From: Gemmatimonadaceae bacterium
Lineage (GTDB): Bacteria > Gemmatimonadota > Gemmatimonadetes > Gemmatimonadales > Gemmatimonadaceae
DNA: 34,035 bases
Direction: 5' to 3'
NCBI GenBank assembly: GCA_025450815.1
Contig: JANWLO010000033.1
Coordinates: 1-34,035, forward strand
Part shown: positions 25,731 to 33,536 of the stretch, one piece after another
How the letters are laid out: the number at the start of each line of letters is the position of its first letter
Numbering within the stretch: the first letter of the stretch is position 1
The notes under the pieces: generated by a model
The model's database searches: none
What the model was told of the DNA's origin: nothing
What the model saw: the letters and a program-made list of their open reading frames with translations, nothing else
Program-made: the position numbers and the translations under genes

Positions 25731-25747
25731 TGTAACATTCTGTTACA
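25731..25747. promoter_or_regulatory. Palindrome TGTAACA-TTC-TGTTACA, candidate operator
   Basis: Perfect seven-base arms around TTC lie 12 bases after the aminotransferase stop and about 130 bases before the c-di-GMP aptamer. No T-tract follows, so it reads as a protein-binding site, perhaps for the riboswitch-controlled transcript, rather than a terminator. Its half-site TGTTACA recurs at 22540. Confidence 0.45.
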
Positions 25748-25875
25748 AGTCGGCACGCCAGACCGACTCCGGATCGCTTGCACGCGAAGCGAATCCAACC
25801 GCACTGCCCTGAGAGCGTCATCCCGGCACTCTCTCGTTGCAAGTTCACAATGCGGCGTGATCGCAGGGCTTTCGC

Positions 25876-25965
25876 CCGCGACAAAGGCAAACTCGCCGAA
25901 AGGCGGGGACGCAAAGCCTCGAGGCTACGGTGCTGTACGAGTGCGCTACGCCGGTCGGGTTGCGG
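25876..25965 (+). promoter_or_regulatory. c-di-GMP-I (GEMM) riboswitch aptamer
   Basis: The conserved core is present almost base for base: AAAGGCAAAC, a P2 stem closed by a GAAA tetraloop (CUCGCC-GAAA-GGCGGG, 25892-25907), GGGACGCAAAGCC and GGCUAC. P1 is seven pairs, 25876-25882 with 25959-25965; P3 is GGUGC with GCGCU. The GG of GGCAAAC is kept, as expected for c-di-GMP rather than the cGAMP-sensing variant. Downstream, CCGGTC (25951-25956) can pair with GACCGG (25968-25973), which covers part of the GGAG ribosome-binding site at 25972-25975, suggesting translational control of the ATG at 25983. Confidence 0.93.
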
Positions 25966-25982
25966 TGGACCGGAGACTCGAC

Positions 25983-26825
25983 ATGCGCGTATCATCACTC
26001 GCACTGGCCGCGCTCATCGCGGCCGCAGCCTGCACCGACAAGACCTCTCCGCTTCCTTCGCCAGCGCGAGGCGCGATACCGCGGCGACGCCGAGCGTGTC
26101 CGCCTCCGTCGGCGCACCCGCTTCGCTCTACTCTGGCTACTCCCGGCGATCTCCGCACTGGCAACACATCACGACCATGATGACCGACTTCGCCGGCAGA
26201 CCGCCTCGACGCGCTTGCCGCCGGCGCGGTGCATCTCGAGATGGACAATGACTTCGAGTTCTCGGGGATGATCGATCGCTGGAGGTGGATCGAGAGTCTC
26301 AACGCGAGCAACGTGTTCGCGGACCTCGTCAGTTCGTACAGCTCGGGGGACATCGCCGCGATGGGGAGCTCATATCCTCGTGGCAATTCGGCCACCAGCG
26401 TACAACGCGGAAAACTGTGGGAGCTCGCGAGCTATTACATGGCCGTCCCCAGCACGCCGAAAAAGCTCGTGTTGCAGCTCGAGAATAAATGGGACAAGCC
26501 GTACTACACGCTCTGGATCAAGGCGCAGGGAGCGAACATCGGCCATCCGCGAGCGACTCGCGTGCAAGCCTCGGCTGGCAAGGATCCGCAGGGGAATTCC
26601 TACATCGTCTACACCAGGGACTTCGACCGCGCGCTCGTCGTGCTTCGTTTGCAGCAGGGGTGGGGCGCGCACACGTATGGCGAACCCACGGCGATCACGA
26701 TCCCGCTACCGGCGAATGGGAAGTGGCTTCCGCTCGCGGCCGACGGCACGGTGGGCGTGGCGGTCTCGAGCATTCGGCTTCGAAACAGCGAGGCGGCGAT
26801 TCTACTGAAGGCGGGCACGATGTAG
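25983..26825 (+). pseudogene. Decayed lipoprotein gene, glycoside-hydrolase-like
   Basis: The riboswitch-linked ATG at 25983 (GGAG seven bases upstream) starts a lipoprotein-like signal, MRVSSLALAALIAAAACTDK. Plausible coding then moves to another frame at about 26055-26090 (ARRDTAATPSVSAS, SPHWQHITTMMTDF) and returns to the first frame near 26190-26200, after which it runs openly to TAG at 26825. The last 190 residues (AGAVHLEMDND, RWRWIESLNASNVFADLVSSYSS, YTRDFDRALVVLRLQQG, SSIRLRNSEAAILLKAG) look like the second half of a TIM barrel plus the C-terminal beta domain of putative glycoside hydrolases. The first half of the barrel is missing, so the second junction is probably a large internal deletion. 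Sequencing error is an alternative for the first junction. Confidence 0.65.
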
Positions 26826-26842
26826 AGAGCGTGCGGCCGGCT

Positions 26843-26864
26843 GCTCCGTGCGCGAAAGCGGAGC
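26843..26864. terminator. Hairpin between convergent lipoprotein genes
   Basis: GCTCCG at 26843-26848 pairs with CGGAGC at 26859-26864 around a ten-base loop, in the 52-base gap between two converging genes. No T-tract follows on either strand, so termination by it alone is doubtful. Confidence 0.35.
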
Positions 26865-26877
26865 GGTTGGCTAACGC

Positions 26878-27930
26878 CTACTGCAGCGGGACGTTCAGGT
26901 ACTCCGCGCTTCCGGCGAGCTCAATACGTCCCACGCGCAATGTCTGCGTCGTCGTGAGAATTCCACCGCCTCCTCCCCAGAGGGGATTGAGGTCGAACTG
27001 GCTGTATTTCCCGCTGAGGCCAATCGACGTCCACATCACATCCGAAACATCAGTCTGCGGACGCCCGTCGAGCCACGTTTTCACTCGCCCGTCCTTTACT
27101 CCGGGTGTGTTGCCGATGATCAACACCTCGATCGTGTGCCAGCTACCCGTAGTGAATAAATCCGGCGGAGGCCGAACGAACGGCTTTCCGCGCACGACTT
27201 GACCGAGAGGCACGCCGTTGTAGCCCGGATCATCGCGGTTGAGAGGGTACACCATGAGGCGCATTCTCTCATTTGCGCCGTAGACAAGGATACCCGCCGA
27301 CTGCTTCTGATCGCTAAAGAGCTGGAACAACTTCTGATCGTTCGAGGGGTTTTGCTGCCAACCGGACTCGAACTTCAGCTGTGCGCGCACGTATACGGAG
27401 TGAAGTGGTTGCGCAGACGCGGGAATCGGATAGTACAAGTGGCCGGGGCCGAACGTGCGGTTGCTTGGGACATTCCACGGTCCGTAGCTCATTTCCATGA
27501 CGGTGTCTTGCATCGCGCTGTCCCAAACAAATTGCGCCCTGATCGGCGTAGCGGTCGCTTTCCAGGCGCCAAATCCGTGACTGTCCCATGTCTGGATGAG
27601 CTTCATTCCCGGCGGCTCGTGCGTCGCGGGCTCACGCGGCGGCAGGCTGATGTAGACGGGTCTGATGGGGCGAGTCGTGGTATCGGTGTCCGCGGCCGAA
27701 CGGATGACCGGTTTCGGATGCACTGGAGTCTTGGGCGGCGCGTGACTCTCGGGAGCGGGCTTGGCGCTCGCGGCGGCTGCTCTCTTCCCAGTGCTCGTCG
27801 CCGGCATCTTCGGCGCATGCGTGGCCTTGCGGCACGCGATGAGCGCGCACGCGCCGAGAAGCACCATCGCGGGTAGCAGGCGCGAACTTCTCGATGGGCA
27901 CACCGACCCGAGAGCGCTCAGGCGACCCAT
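26878..27930 (-). CDS. Lipoprotein with a jelly-roll (polysaccharide-lyase-like) domain
   Basis: The 350-residue product has an N-terminal lipoprotein signal (LLPAMVLLGACALIAC, lipobox LIAC). An Ala/Pro-rich tether follows (about residues 32-100), then a domain of about 240 residues rich in beta strands: VYVRAQLKFESGWQQNPSNDQKLFQ, WHTIEVLIIGNTPGVKDGRVKTWLDG and DLNPLWGGGGG. This pattern resembles concanavalin-A/heparin-lyase-type folds that bind or cut polysaccharides, but I see no diagnostic active site. The start overlaps the asparagine synthase stop by 13 bases (ATG at 27930; ATG at 27942 is the alternative), so the two genes are co-expressed. A surface role in handling the exopolysaccharide is inferred from its location. 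Confidence 0.72.
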   Translation of the reverse strand: MGRLSALGSVCPSRSSRLLPAMVLLGACALIACRKATHAPKMPATSTGKRAAAASAKPAPESHAPPKTPVHPKPVIRSAADTDTTTRPIRPVYISLPPREPATHEPPGMKLIQTWDSHGFGAWKATATPIRAQFVWDSAMQDTVMEMSYGPWNVPSNRTFGPGHLYYPIPASAQPLHSVYVRAQLKFESGWQQNPSNDQKLFQLFSDQKQSAGILVYGANERMRLMVYPLNRDDPGYNGVPLGQVVRGKPFVRPPPDLFTTGSWHTIEVLIIGNTPGVKDGRVKTWLDGRPQTDVSDVMWTSIGLSGKYSQFDLNPLWGGGGGILTTTQTLRVGRIELAGSAEYLNVPLQ

Positions 27931-29864
27931 CTCGCTTTCCATGCTTGATACATAACCACTGCCCACATCTCGTTCGCGCCGCTGTCGCGGCCCGCCTGGA
28001 AGTCGCTCCACCTCCGTCGGATCGCCGAAACGTGCAGCTCGCCACTGAGATTCATCGATGTTCCGAACAGCATGTCTTCCGCCCACGATTTGAGCGGACC
28101 GCGGAGCCAATGCTCGATGGGCGGCGAGAATCCCATTTTCTGGCGATCCACGAGCGCGCGCGGAACTCGGCGATACAACACCTGCCGCAGGATCCACTTG
28201 CTCTGGCCCTCGCGAAGCTTGAGGCCGCGCGGCAGACGCCATCCGAACTCGACGACGCGGTGGTCGATGAGCGGCACGCGAACTTCGAGGCTCACGGCCA
28301 TACTCGCACGATCCGTCTTCGCCAAGAGGTCATCCGGCAGGTACGTCGTCTGGTCGGCGAGCATCATTCGATCCATGAGATCGGCCGGCTCGGTGCGGCG
28401 CATGATCGCGTCTACCTGGCCGGTGGCGCTGGATCCGTTCTCCACGACCGATTCAGGATGCTGCCAAGCGGAGAGGAGCGACCGGTACATCGAGGCCTCG
28501 GAGTCTGCCTCGAGCAATTTGCCGATCTTGTACATCTTGTCGCCGCTGCGCCGCATGGGTACGCGCAACATTCTGCTCGCGCCACCGATCGTTCGCTCCC
28601 ACGCGCTCGGCGAGACGGCCCCGATTCCCGCTGCCGCGAGCCGCCGGGCCGGCCGTGGCACACGGCTCATGAAGTTCAGAATGCGCTCGCCGTCGATGTA
28701 GCGATGATAGCCCGCGAACACTTCGTCGCCGCCATCGCCCGCGAGAGCAACCGTCACCTTCCTCCGGGCGAGCTCGCAGACGAGATACGTGGGAATTTGC
28801 GATGCATCGGCGAAGGGCTCGTCGAACATGTCCGGAAGCCGCGGAACGACCGCGAGCGCGTCCGCACCGGTAAGCATCAGTTGCGTGTGCGATGTGCCGA
28901 GGTGCGCCGCGACCGCCGCAGCGTGGCGTGATTCATCATCCAGGCCGGAGTCGAAACCGATCGTGAAAGTCTCGACCGGTGTCGACGAGGCCTCTTGCAT
29001 CAACGCGACGATCGTCGACGAATCGAGTCCGCCGGACAACAGCGCGCCCAGCGGCACGTCCGATTGCATCTGCAGGCGAACAGCGTTTGACAGGAGACTG
29101 TCGAGCTCATCGATCGCCTCATCATCGCTCCCCGTGAAAGCATTCGAAGCGCCTCGCCGCGCGGCCTCCGAGGGCGACCAGTACTGCACCGGTTCCGGCA
29201 GCGACTCTCGCGGGTCGGTAATGGTCAGCATGTGGCCCGGCGGGAGCTTCACGGCATGACGGTAGATCGTGTGCGGGGCGGGGACGTACAGATATCTCAG
29301 GAAGCCGCTGAGCCCTTCCACGTCGATCGTCGTATCGAACGCCGGTCCGGCGCGCAGGGCCTTGAGCTCAGAGCCGAAGCTCACCAGTCCATCCTTCTGG
29401 TACACAAACATCGGCTTGATGCCCAGCTGATCACGAATGAGCGTAAGGTGCCGCAGCTCACGATCCCACACCGCAATCGCGAACATCCCGAGCAGACGCG
29501 GCACGCTCTGATCGATGCCCCACCGCTCGAAGGCGCCGAGTATGACTTCGGTATCAGAACGACCGCGGAATCGGTGGCCGTCGAGTTCCAGCTCGGTGCG
29601 GAGCTCCCGGAAGTTGTAGATCTCGCCGTTGAAGATCAGAACGTAGCGACCGGATTTCGATTGCATGGGCTGGTGCCCGAGCACGGAAAGGTCGAGAATG
29701 GAGAGGCGCCTGAAGCCGAAACCAACGCCGGCCGCCGCATCACACCAGGTACCGCTGTCATCGGGGCCGCGATGACGGATCGGCTCGAGCATCCGCAAGA
29801 GCGCTGGTTCCATCTCTTCGGTGCGAAAGTCAGCAGCGCGAAAAAACCCAGCCAAGCCGCACAT
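27918..29864 (-). CDS. asnB: Asparagine synthase (glutamine-hydrolysing) family amidotransferase
   Basis: The 648-residue class II amidotransferase starts at ATG 29864, which exposes the catalytic Cys as residue 2 (MCGLAGFF). The glutaminase domain (about 1-200) shows RHRGPDDSG, FNGEIYNF and GRSDTEV. The synthetase domain has the PP-loop SGGLDSS at 277-283 and AGDGGDEVFAGYHRY, and is complete to the C-terminus. In polysaccharide loci such proteins often amidate sugar acids or modify glycan precursors rather than make free asparagine; the XrtA-associated relatives belong to this superfamily. It reads divergently from the methyltransferase gene. The 193-base gap (29865-30057) holds no feature I can name with confidence. 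Confidence 0.92.
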   Translation of the reverse strand: MCGLAGFFRAADFRTEEMEPALLRMLEPIRHRGPDDSGTWCDAAAGVGFGFRRLSILDLSVLGHQPMQSKSGRYVLIFNGEIYNFRELRTELELDGHRFRGRSDTEVILGAFERWGIDQSVPRLLGMFAIAVWDRELRHLTLIRDQLGIKPMFVYQKDGLVSFGSELKALRAGPAFDTTIDVEGLSGFLRYLYVPAPHTIYRHAVKLPPGHMLTITDPRESLPEPVQYWSPSEAARRGASNAFTGSDDEAIDELDSLLSNAVRLQMQSDVPLGALLSGGLDSSTIVALMQEASSTPVETFTIGFDSGLDDESRHAAAVAAHLGTSHTQLMLTGADALAVVPRLPDMFDEPFADASQIPTYLVCELARRKVTVALAGDGGDEVFAGYHRYIDGERILNFMSRVPRPARRLAAAGIGAVSPSAWERTIGGASRMLRVPMRRSGDKMYKIGKLLEADSEASMYRSLLSAWQHPESVVENGSSATGQVDAIMRRTEPADLMDRMMLADQTTYLPDDLLAKTDRASMAVSLEVRVPLIDHRVVEFGWRLPRGLKLREGQSKWILRQVLYRRVPRALVDRQKMGFSPPIEHWLRGPLKSWAEDMLFGTSMNLSGELHVSAIRRRWSDFQAGRDSGANEMWAVVMYQAWKARWVA

Positions 29865-30057
29865 GGGGCACCGAAACAGTGGGTACTCGAGGGAACGGGC
29901 CGAACTCACTCCCGTATGAGAAATCTATGCGCCTTGCGCGAGCCTGTGGCAACGAGAGGTCAATGCGGTAGCGGGCACGTCTTCCGTGGTCCCGTGAGAC
30001 ATTAGATTCCAGCTCGGTCGGAATTTATGGCGAAGTCCGACGTCCAGGAGATTGCGA

Positions 30058-31221
30058 ATGTGGTTCAGATCCCTTGAATGGTACGCGTGCCCCATGTGCC
30101 ACGCCGCCTTGCGGCTGAAGATCCTCGATGAGCGACGGGTCGATCTTTCGCCGGAGTATCTGGCGCTCGCGAAGGAGCTTGGGCGTCTCGACGCCGACTT
30201 CAATCGCTTCGTCGAATCGGGCGCGCTGCTCTGCGACCACTGTCGCGTCGTCTATCCGATCGTGGAAGGCCTGCCGGTTCTCATCCCCTATACCACGCCC
30301 ACGCATGCGGAGTTCGAGGCCGCACACAAAGCCCTCCTCGCCGCGCTACCCCAATACAAATGGCCCGCGAAGACCTCCGTTCCCGGCGAAGAGTTCGTCA
30401 TGCGCTCATTTGCCGCGGAATGGAGGGACTACGACTACGATGGTGTGATCTGGGATCTCAGCTATGAGGATCACGAGAAGCGATTCCTGGCGGAGATTGG
30501 CGAACAGATGCTTCACGACGGCCAAGAGGGCACCTTCGTGGAAATCGGCTGCGGACTTGGCCTCACGACACTCTTCGCCGCCAAGGACTTGCGGTGCGAC
30601 GCGATCGGCGTGGATCTCTCTCTCGCCGTTCTTCGAGCAACCGCGCAATTCAAGGACAACCCGTTCCTCCACTTCGTGCAGGGCTCTGCCTTCTATCTTC
30701 CGCTTCGTCCGTTGATCGCGAACGTGATCTACTCGCATGGGGTGTTGCATCACACCTACTCCACGCAAGACGCGGTGACAGCGGTGACCCAGCACTGCGC
30801 TCGGGGCGGGTGGATCTATCTCTGGCTCTATGGCAGCGGCTCCAAGAAGGGCAGTGTTGCGCGGCGATTCGCATTTGCGTTGGAGGAGACCGTACGCCCG
30901 TCCATCGCTCGACATCTGTCCGCACCCCCCGTGAAAGCCACCTTGTCCGTAATGGCGTGCGCGTACCTTGCGGTCAACTTTGTGCATCGCCTTCGCGATC
31001 CATCGGTCGAGAAATACACCTTTGCCAACGCCGTGCATGCTGCGCGCGACCGGTTCACGCCGATGTTCGCGCATCGGCACGACTACCCGGAGGTGGCCGG
31101 ATGGCTGCGCAACGCGGGCTTCAATTGTCTTGAGAAGGTCGACTGGCGAACGATGCCCACGGCAAACCAGGCGAACTACCGGCGCAACACGGGCGTGCGC
31201 GGCAAGCGCGTGACGACGTGA
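30058..31221 (+). CDS. SAM-dependent methyltransferase with N-terminal Trm112-like zinc ribbon
   Basis: The 387-residue protein has a zinc ribbon at about residues 9-75 (CPMC, then CDHC, with YPIVEGLPVLIP typical of Trm112 domains) followed by a class I methyltransferase domain: TFVEIGCGLGLTTLFA as motif I, DAIGVDLS as motif II and SHGVLHHTYS as motif IV. The C-terminal third is helical with basic residues. Such two-part proteins are common in O-antigen and capsule loci, probably methylating sugars. The ATG at 30058 has a good AGGAG eight bases upstream, one of the strongest ribosome-binding sites in the window. The glycosyltransferase gene follows after 21 bases in the same frame. Confidence 0.9.
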   Translation: MWFRSLEWYACPMCHAALRLKILDERRVDLSPEYLALAKELGRLDADFNRFVESGALLCDHCRVVYPIVEGLPVLIPYTTPTHAEFEAAHKALLAALPQYKWPAKTSVPGEEFVMRSFAAEWRDYDYDGVIWDLSYEDHEKRFLAEIGEQMLHDGQEGTFVEIGCGLGLTTLFAAKDLRCDAIGVDLSLAVLRATAQFKDNPFLHFVQGSAFYLPLRPLIANVIYSHGVLHHTYSTQDAVTAVTQHCARGGWIYLWLYGSGSKKGSVARRFAFALEETVRPSIARHLSAPPVKATLSVMACAYLAVNFVHRLRDPSVEKYTFANAVHAARDRFTPMFAHRHDYPEVAGWLRNAGFNCLEKVDWRTMPTANQANYRRNTGVRGKRVTT

Positions 31222-31242
31222 CGGGCGCAGGGCTCGCAGTCC

Positions 31243-32454
31243 TTGCCTGATCTCTCGATCGTTTACGTGTGGGATTCCGAATATCCGTGGGATATTCGCA
31301 CCGAGAAAAGCTGTCTCGCCTTGTCCGACGCTGGGCACCGCGTGCACATCGTCGCCCGCAACCGCAGACGTCAGCCCCTCGTCGAGCGCTTGCCCGAGGG
31401 AACGGTGCATCGCATGCGCCCGTGGAAGTGGGCCGGCCGTGCCGATGCCGCGTTGAGCTTTCCTGCCTTCCTGAATCCGCGCTGGCGATCGCTGATCGCC
31501 CGCGTGAGTCGCGAAGTACGCGCGGATGTCATTCTCGTGCGCGATCTGCCGCTGTGTCCCGTCGCCATCAGCGTCGGAAGACGGTTGCGGGTGCCGGTGA
31601 TTCTCGACATGGCCGAGCACTATCCGGCAATGATGCGGGCGTTGCGAGAAACGGGACGACACCAGGCGCTCGACTGGCTCGTTCGGAATCCGACGATCGT
31701 CGAGGCGGTCGAGAGAAACTGCATTGCCAGAGTCGATCACATTCTCGTGGTCGCAGAGGAAATGGCCGCTCGGCTTGCGTCCATGGGCGTCGATCAGTCG
31801 CGGATGACGCTCGTGAGAAACACCCCGATGCTCGTCTCGACAGCTGTCGCCCCAACGCAGCCGCGGCGGGACGGAAAGCCCATTCTCCTCGTGTATCTCG
31901 GTCTGCTCGAGGTGGTCCGGGGCATCCACGAGGTGATTGACGCCGTCGCGCTGCTGCGCGATAGCACGGCCCGTTGCACCCTGCTGCTCATCGGATCCGG
32001 GCGCGACGAGCAGCTCTTCCGCAGTCGCGCAGCCGCACGCGGACTGGCGGCCAAGGATGTGCAGTTTGCGGGGTATGTGACGTATGCCCGCGCAATGGAG
32101 ATGGTCGCTGCGGCAGATATCGGCGTGCTCCCGCTGCATCGAAACGAGCATATGGACACGACGGTGCCCAACAAGCTGTTCGACTACATGAACGCCGGTC
32201 TGCCGGTGGTCACGTCGGACACGATTCCATCGGCGCGAATCGTACGCGCGGAAGGCGCGGGTGTAGTCTTTCAGGCCCAGAGCGCCGAATCACTTGCCGA
32301 CGCGATTCGAGCGCTTGGCGACAGCGATGTCAGGGCAAGCGTAGGGGCGCGCGGCAGGAAGGCCGTTGAGCGGTGCTACAACTGGACGTATGATGCGTCA
32401 TCACTGGTGCACGTCACGGAACAGGTCGCGCTTTCCGGCGGAGCATCGCGGTAA
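31243..32454 (+). CDS. GT4 family glycosyltransferase
   Basis: The 403-residue GT-B enzyme has an N-terminal Rossmann domain (LSIVYVWDSEYPWDIRTEKSCLALSDAGHRVHIVARN, DVILVRDLPLCPVA) and a C-terminal nucleotide-sugar domain (LVYLGLLEVVRGIHEVIDAVALL, LLIGSGRDEQLFR, VQFAGYVTYARAMEMVAAADIGVLPL, VPNKLFDYMNAGLPVV). The last motif replaces the usual E-x7-E region. It transfers a sugar from an NDP donor to a growing repeat unit on the cytoplasmic side. The only start that fits is TTG at 31243, since the frame is closed by the methyltransferase stop just upstream. The ribosome-binding site is weak, so coupling to the upstream gene is likely. Confidence 0.92.
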   Translation: MPDLSIVYVWDSEYPWDIRTEKSCLALSDAGHRVHIVARNRRRQPLVERLPEGTVHRMRPWKWAGRADAALSFPAFLNPRWRSLIARVSREVRADVILVRDLPLCPVAISVGRRLRVPVILDMAEHYPAMMRALRETGRHQALDWLVRNPTIVEAVERNCIARVDHILVVAEEMAARLASMGVDQSRMTLVRNTPMLVSTAVAPTQPRRDGKPILLVYLGLLEVVRGIHEVIDAVALLRDSTARCTLLLIGSGRDEQLFRSRAAARGLAAKDVQFAGYVTYARAMEMVAAADIGVLPLHRNEHMDTTVPNKLFDYMNAGLPVVTSDTIPSARIVRAEGAGVVFQAQSAESLADAIRALGDSDVRASVGARGRKAVERCYNWTYDASSLVHVTEQVALSGGASR

Positions 32455-32484
32455 TAGCTCCGCCGGAGCGCACAACACGCTCAG

Positions 32485-32566
32485 CCGGCAGAGATCTCGT
32501 ACGCCCGCGCGATGGGAATGGTTGCCGCCGCAGATAGCTTTTCGGTGCACAATCCGAGGCGACTAT
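32485..32566 (+). pseudogene. Fragment of a second GT4 glycosyltransferase gene
   Basis: The gap after the GT4 gene contains a short in-frame remnant reading SYARAMGMVAAAD (32497-32535), matching TYARAMEMVAAAD of the intact gene (32080-32118). The two are codon-aligned and differ mainly at third positions, so this looks like the trace of a diverged paralogue, not a recent tandem copy. The reading frame ends in TGA about ten codons later. Only the region around this motif can be recognised. Confidence 0.55.
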
Positions 32567-32653
32567 ACCGGTGGAGATCGCACGGCTGAAGCGGAGGCGT
32601 CTCGGAGCCACGAACCTCACGGAGGGGAGGCGACCGTCTTAGTCATCGTCATC

Positions 32654-33391
32654 GTGAACGCGATCATCGGGAGCGCGGCGCTGGCTCTCGTCATCCACTT
32701 CCTCGTGGAGCAGCAGCGCGTGCGCCGGTTTGTACGCGGGATGAACATCACGGCCGCTGGAGACCGATCGTTGCGGGTCGCCACGGAGATCACCGGACGT
32801 GTCTACAGCGATGTCACCAGTTGCAGCGACGACAAGAGCTTCATCTCCCTGTCGCTCCTGAATTCCCTCGGGGCAACGCCCGTCGGCGTGCTCAGAGCTG
32901 GCGGCTGTTGCTCGGGAAAGTCCCGACTCGCCATCGTCGCCCTCGACTCCATGCAGATACCCGCCGGACAGCTCACACTGTACCACGCCGACGGACATGC
33001 GCAGCACTGCTTGATCGAGGCGTCTTGCCGTGAGGGGCGCGCGATTATTGATCCCACGTACGGCCTGCTCTTCGTAGGCGAGAACGGACACGCCATGGGA
33101 TTGCCCGAGTTGCGGGCGGGAGCTCGGCCGGGCTTTCGAAGCCTTCCCGGAAGCACGATGACGAACTATCCCGGCAAGTCCTACTACGACTTTGATTATC
33201 CCAACACCAGAACTGCGAACTGGACGAAAAGCTGGAAGCGAAGGTGCGCCTATCGTGCGTTGTGTTTTCTCACCGGCGGCCGCATCGATTCTATGTGGCA
33301 ACCAGTTCTGCTGGAATGGCCGCAGCTGGTTCTCGCCATAGCGCTGATGTCGGTGCTCCTCGTCATCGATGTCATTGTCTTTGCGATCTAG
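32654..33391 (+). CDS. Membrane-tethered transglutaminase-like cysteine hydrolase
   Basis: A protein of about 245 residues has an N-terminal membrane helix (NAIIGSAALALVIHFLVEQ) and a C-terminal one (WPQLVLAIALMSVLLVIDVIVFAI). Between them, GGCCSGKSRLAI (C85/C86), HCLIEA (H118) and IIDPTYG (D133) have the order and spacing of the transglutaminase-like Cys-His-Asp triad. Proteins with this core may be peptidases, amidases or cross-linkers; the substrate is unknown. The start is unclear: GGAGGGGAGG at 32621-32630 is a strong ribosome-binding site, but the first usable in-frame codon is the GTG at 32654; a longer TTG start upstream is possible. No close homologue is known to me. Confidence 0.65.
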   Translation: MNAIIGSAALALVIHFLVEQQRVRRFVRGMNITAAGDRSLRVATEITGRVYSDVTSCSDDKSFISLSLLNSLGATPVGVLRAGGCCSGKSRLAIVALDSMQIPAGQLTLYHADGHAQHCLIEASCREGRAIIDPTYGLLFVGENGHAMGLPELRAGARPGFRSLPGSTMTNYPGKSYYDFDYPNTRTANWTKSWKRRCAYRALCFLTGGRIDSMWQPVLLEWPQLVLAIALMSVLLVIDVIVFAI

Positions 33392-33507
33392 CGGCGGCGA
33401 CTTCTCCGACCGGCTCCCCTATGTTTCCGGTACGCGTCGGCGCACGATAACGTGTTGCACGGCCGCCACAGGGAGAGTCGGGCAAGCGACGAGCAGCGAC
33501 CAGCCAT

Positions 33508-33523
33508 TGGCACCCAATTCGCG
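33508..33523 (+). promoter_or_regulatory. Sigma-54 (-24/-12) promoter before the O-antigen-ligase-like gene
   Basis: TGGCACCCAATTCGCG has a perfect -24 box and GG/GC exactly ten bases apart; the -12 box is TCGC instead of TTGC. The predicted transcript start is close to 33534, just before the ATG at 33537. It is the second site of this type in the polysaccharide locus. Confidence 0.62.
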
Positions 33524-33536
33524 GACTCCAGGACTG

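Noticed and set aside
25824-25841. Third sigma-54-like site CGGCAC...TTGCA before the riboswitch
   Set aside because: GG and GC are twelve bases apart instead of ten, a spacing sigma-54 does not normally accept.
29973-29988. GGGCACG sigma-54-like -24 box upstream of the methyltransferase gene
   Set aside because: The -12 element reads CCGT, lacking the GC dinucleotide.
30406-32151. Long minus-strand open frame (581 codons)
   Set aside because: It is antisense to the clearly coding methyltransferase and GT4 genes; it is an artefact of high GC content, and its translation has no recognisable domain.
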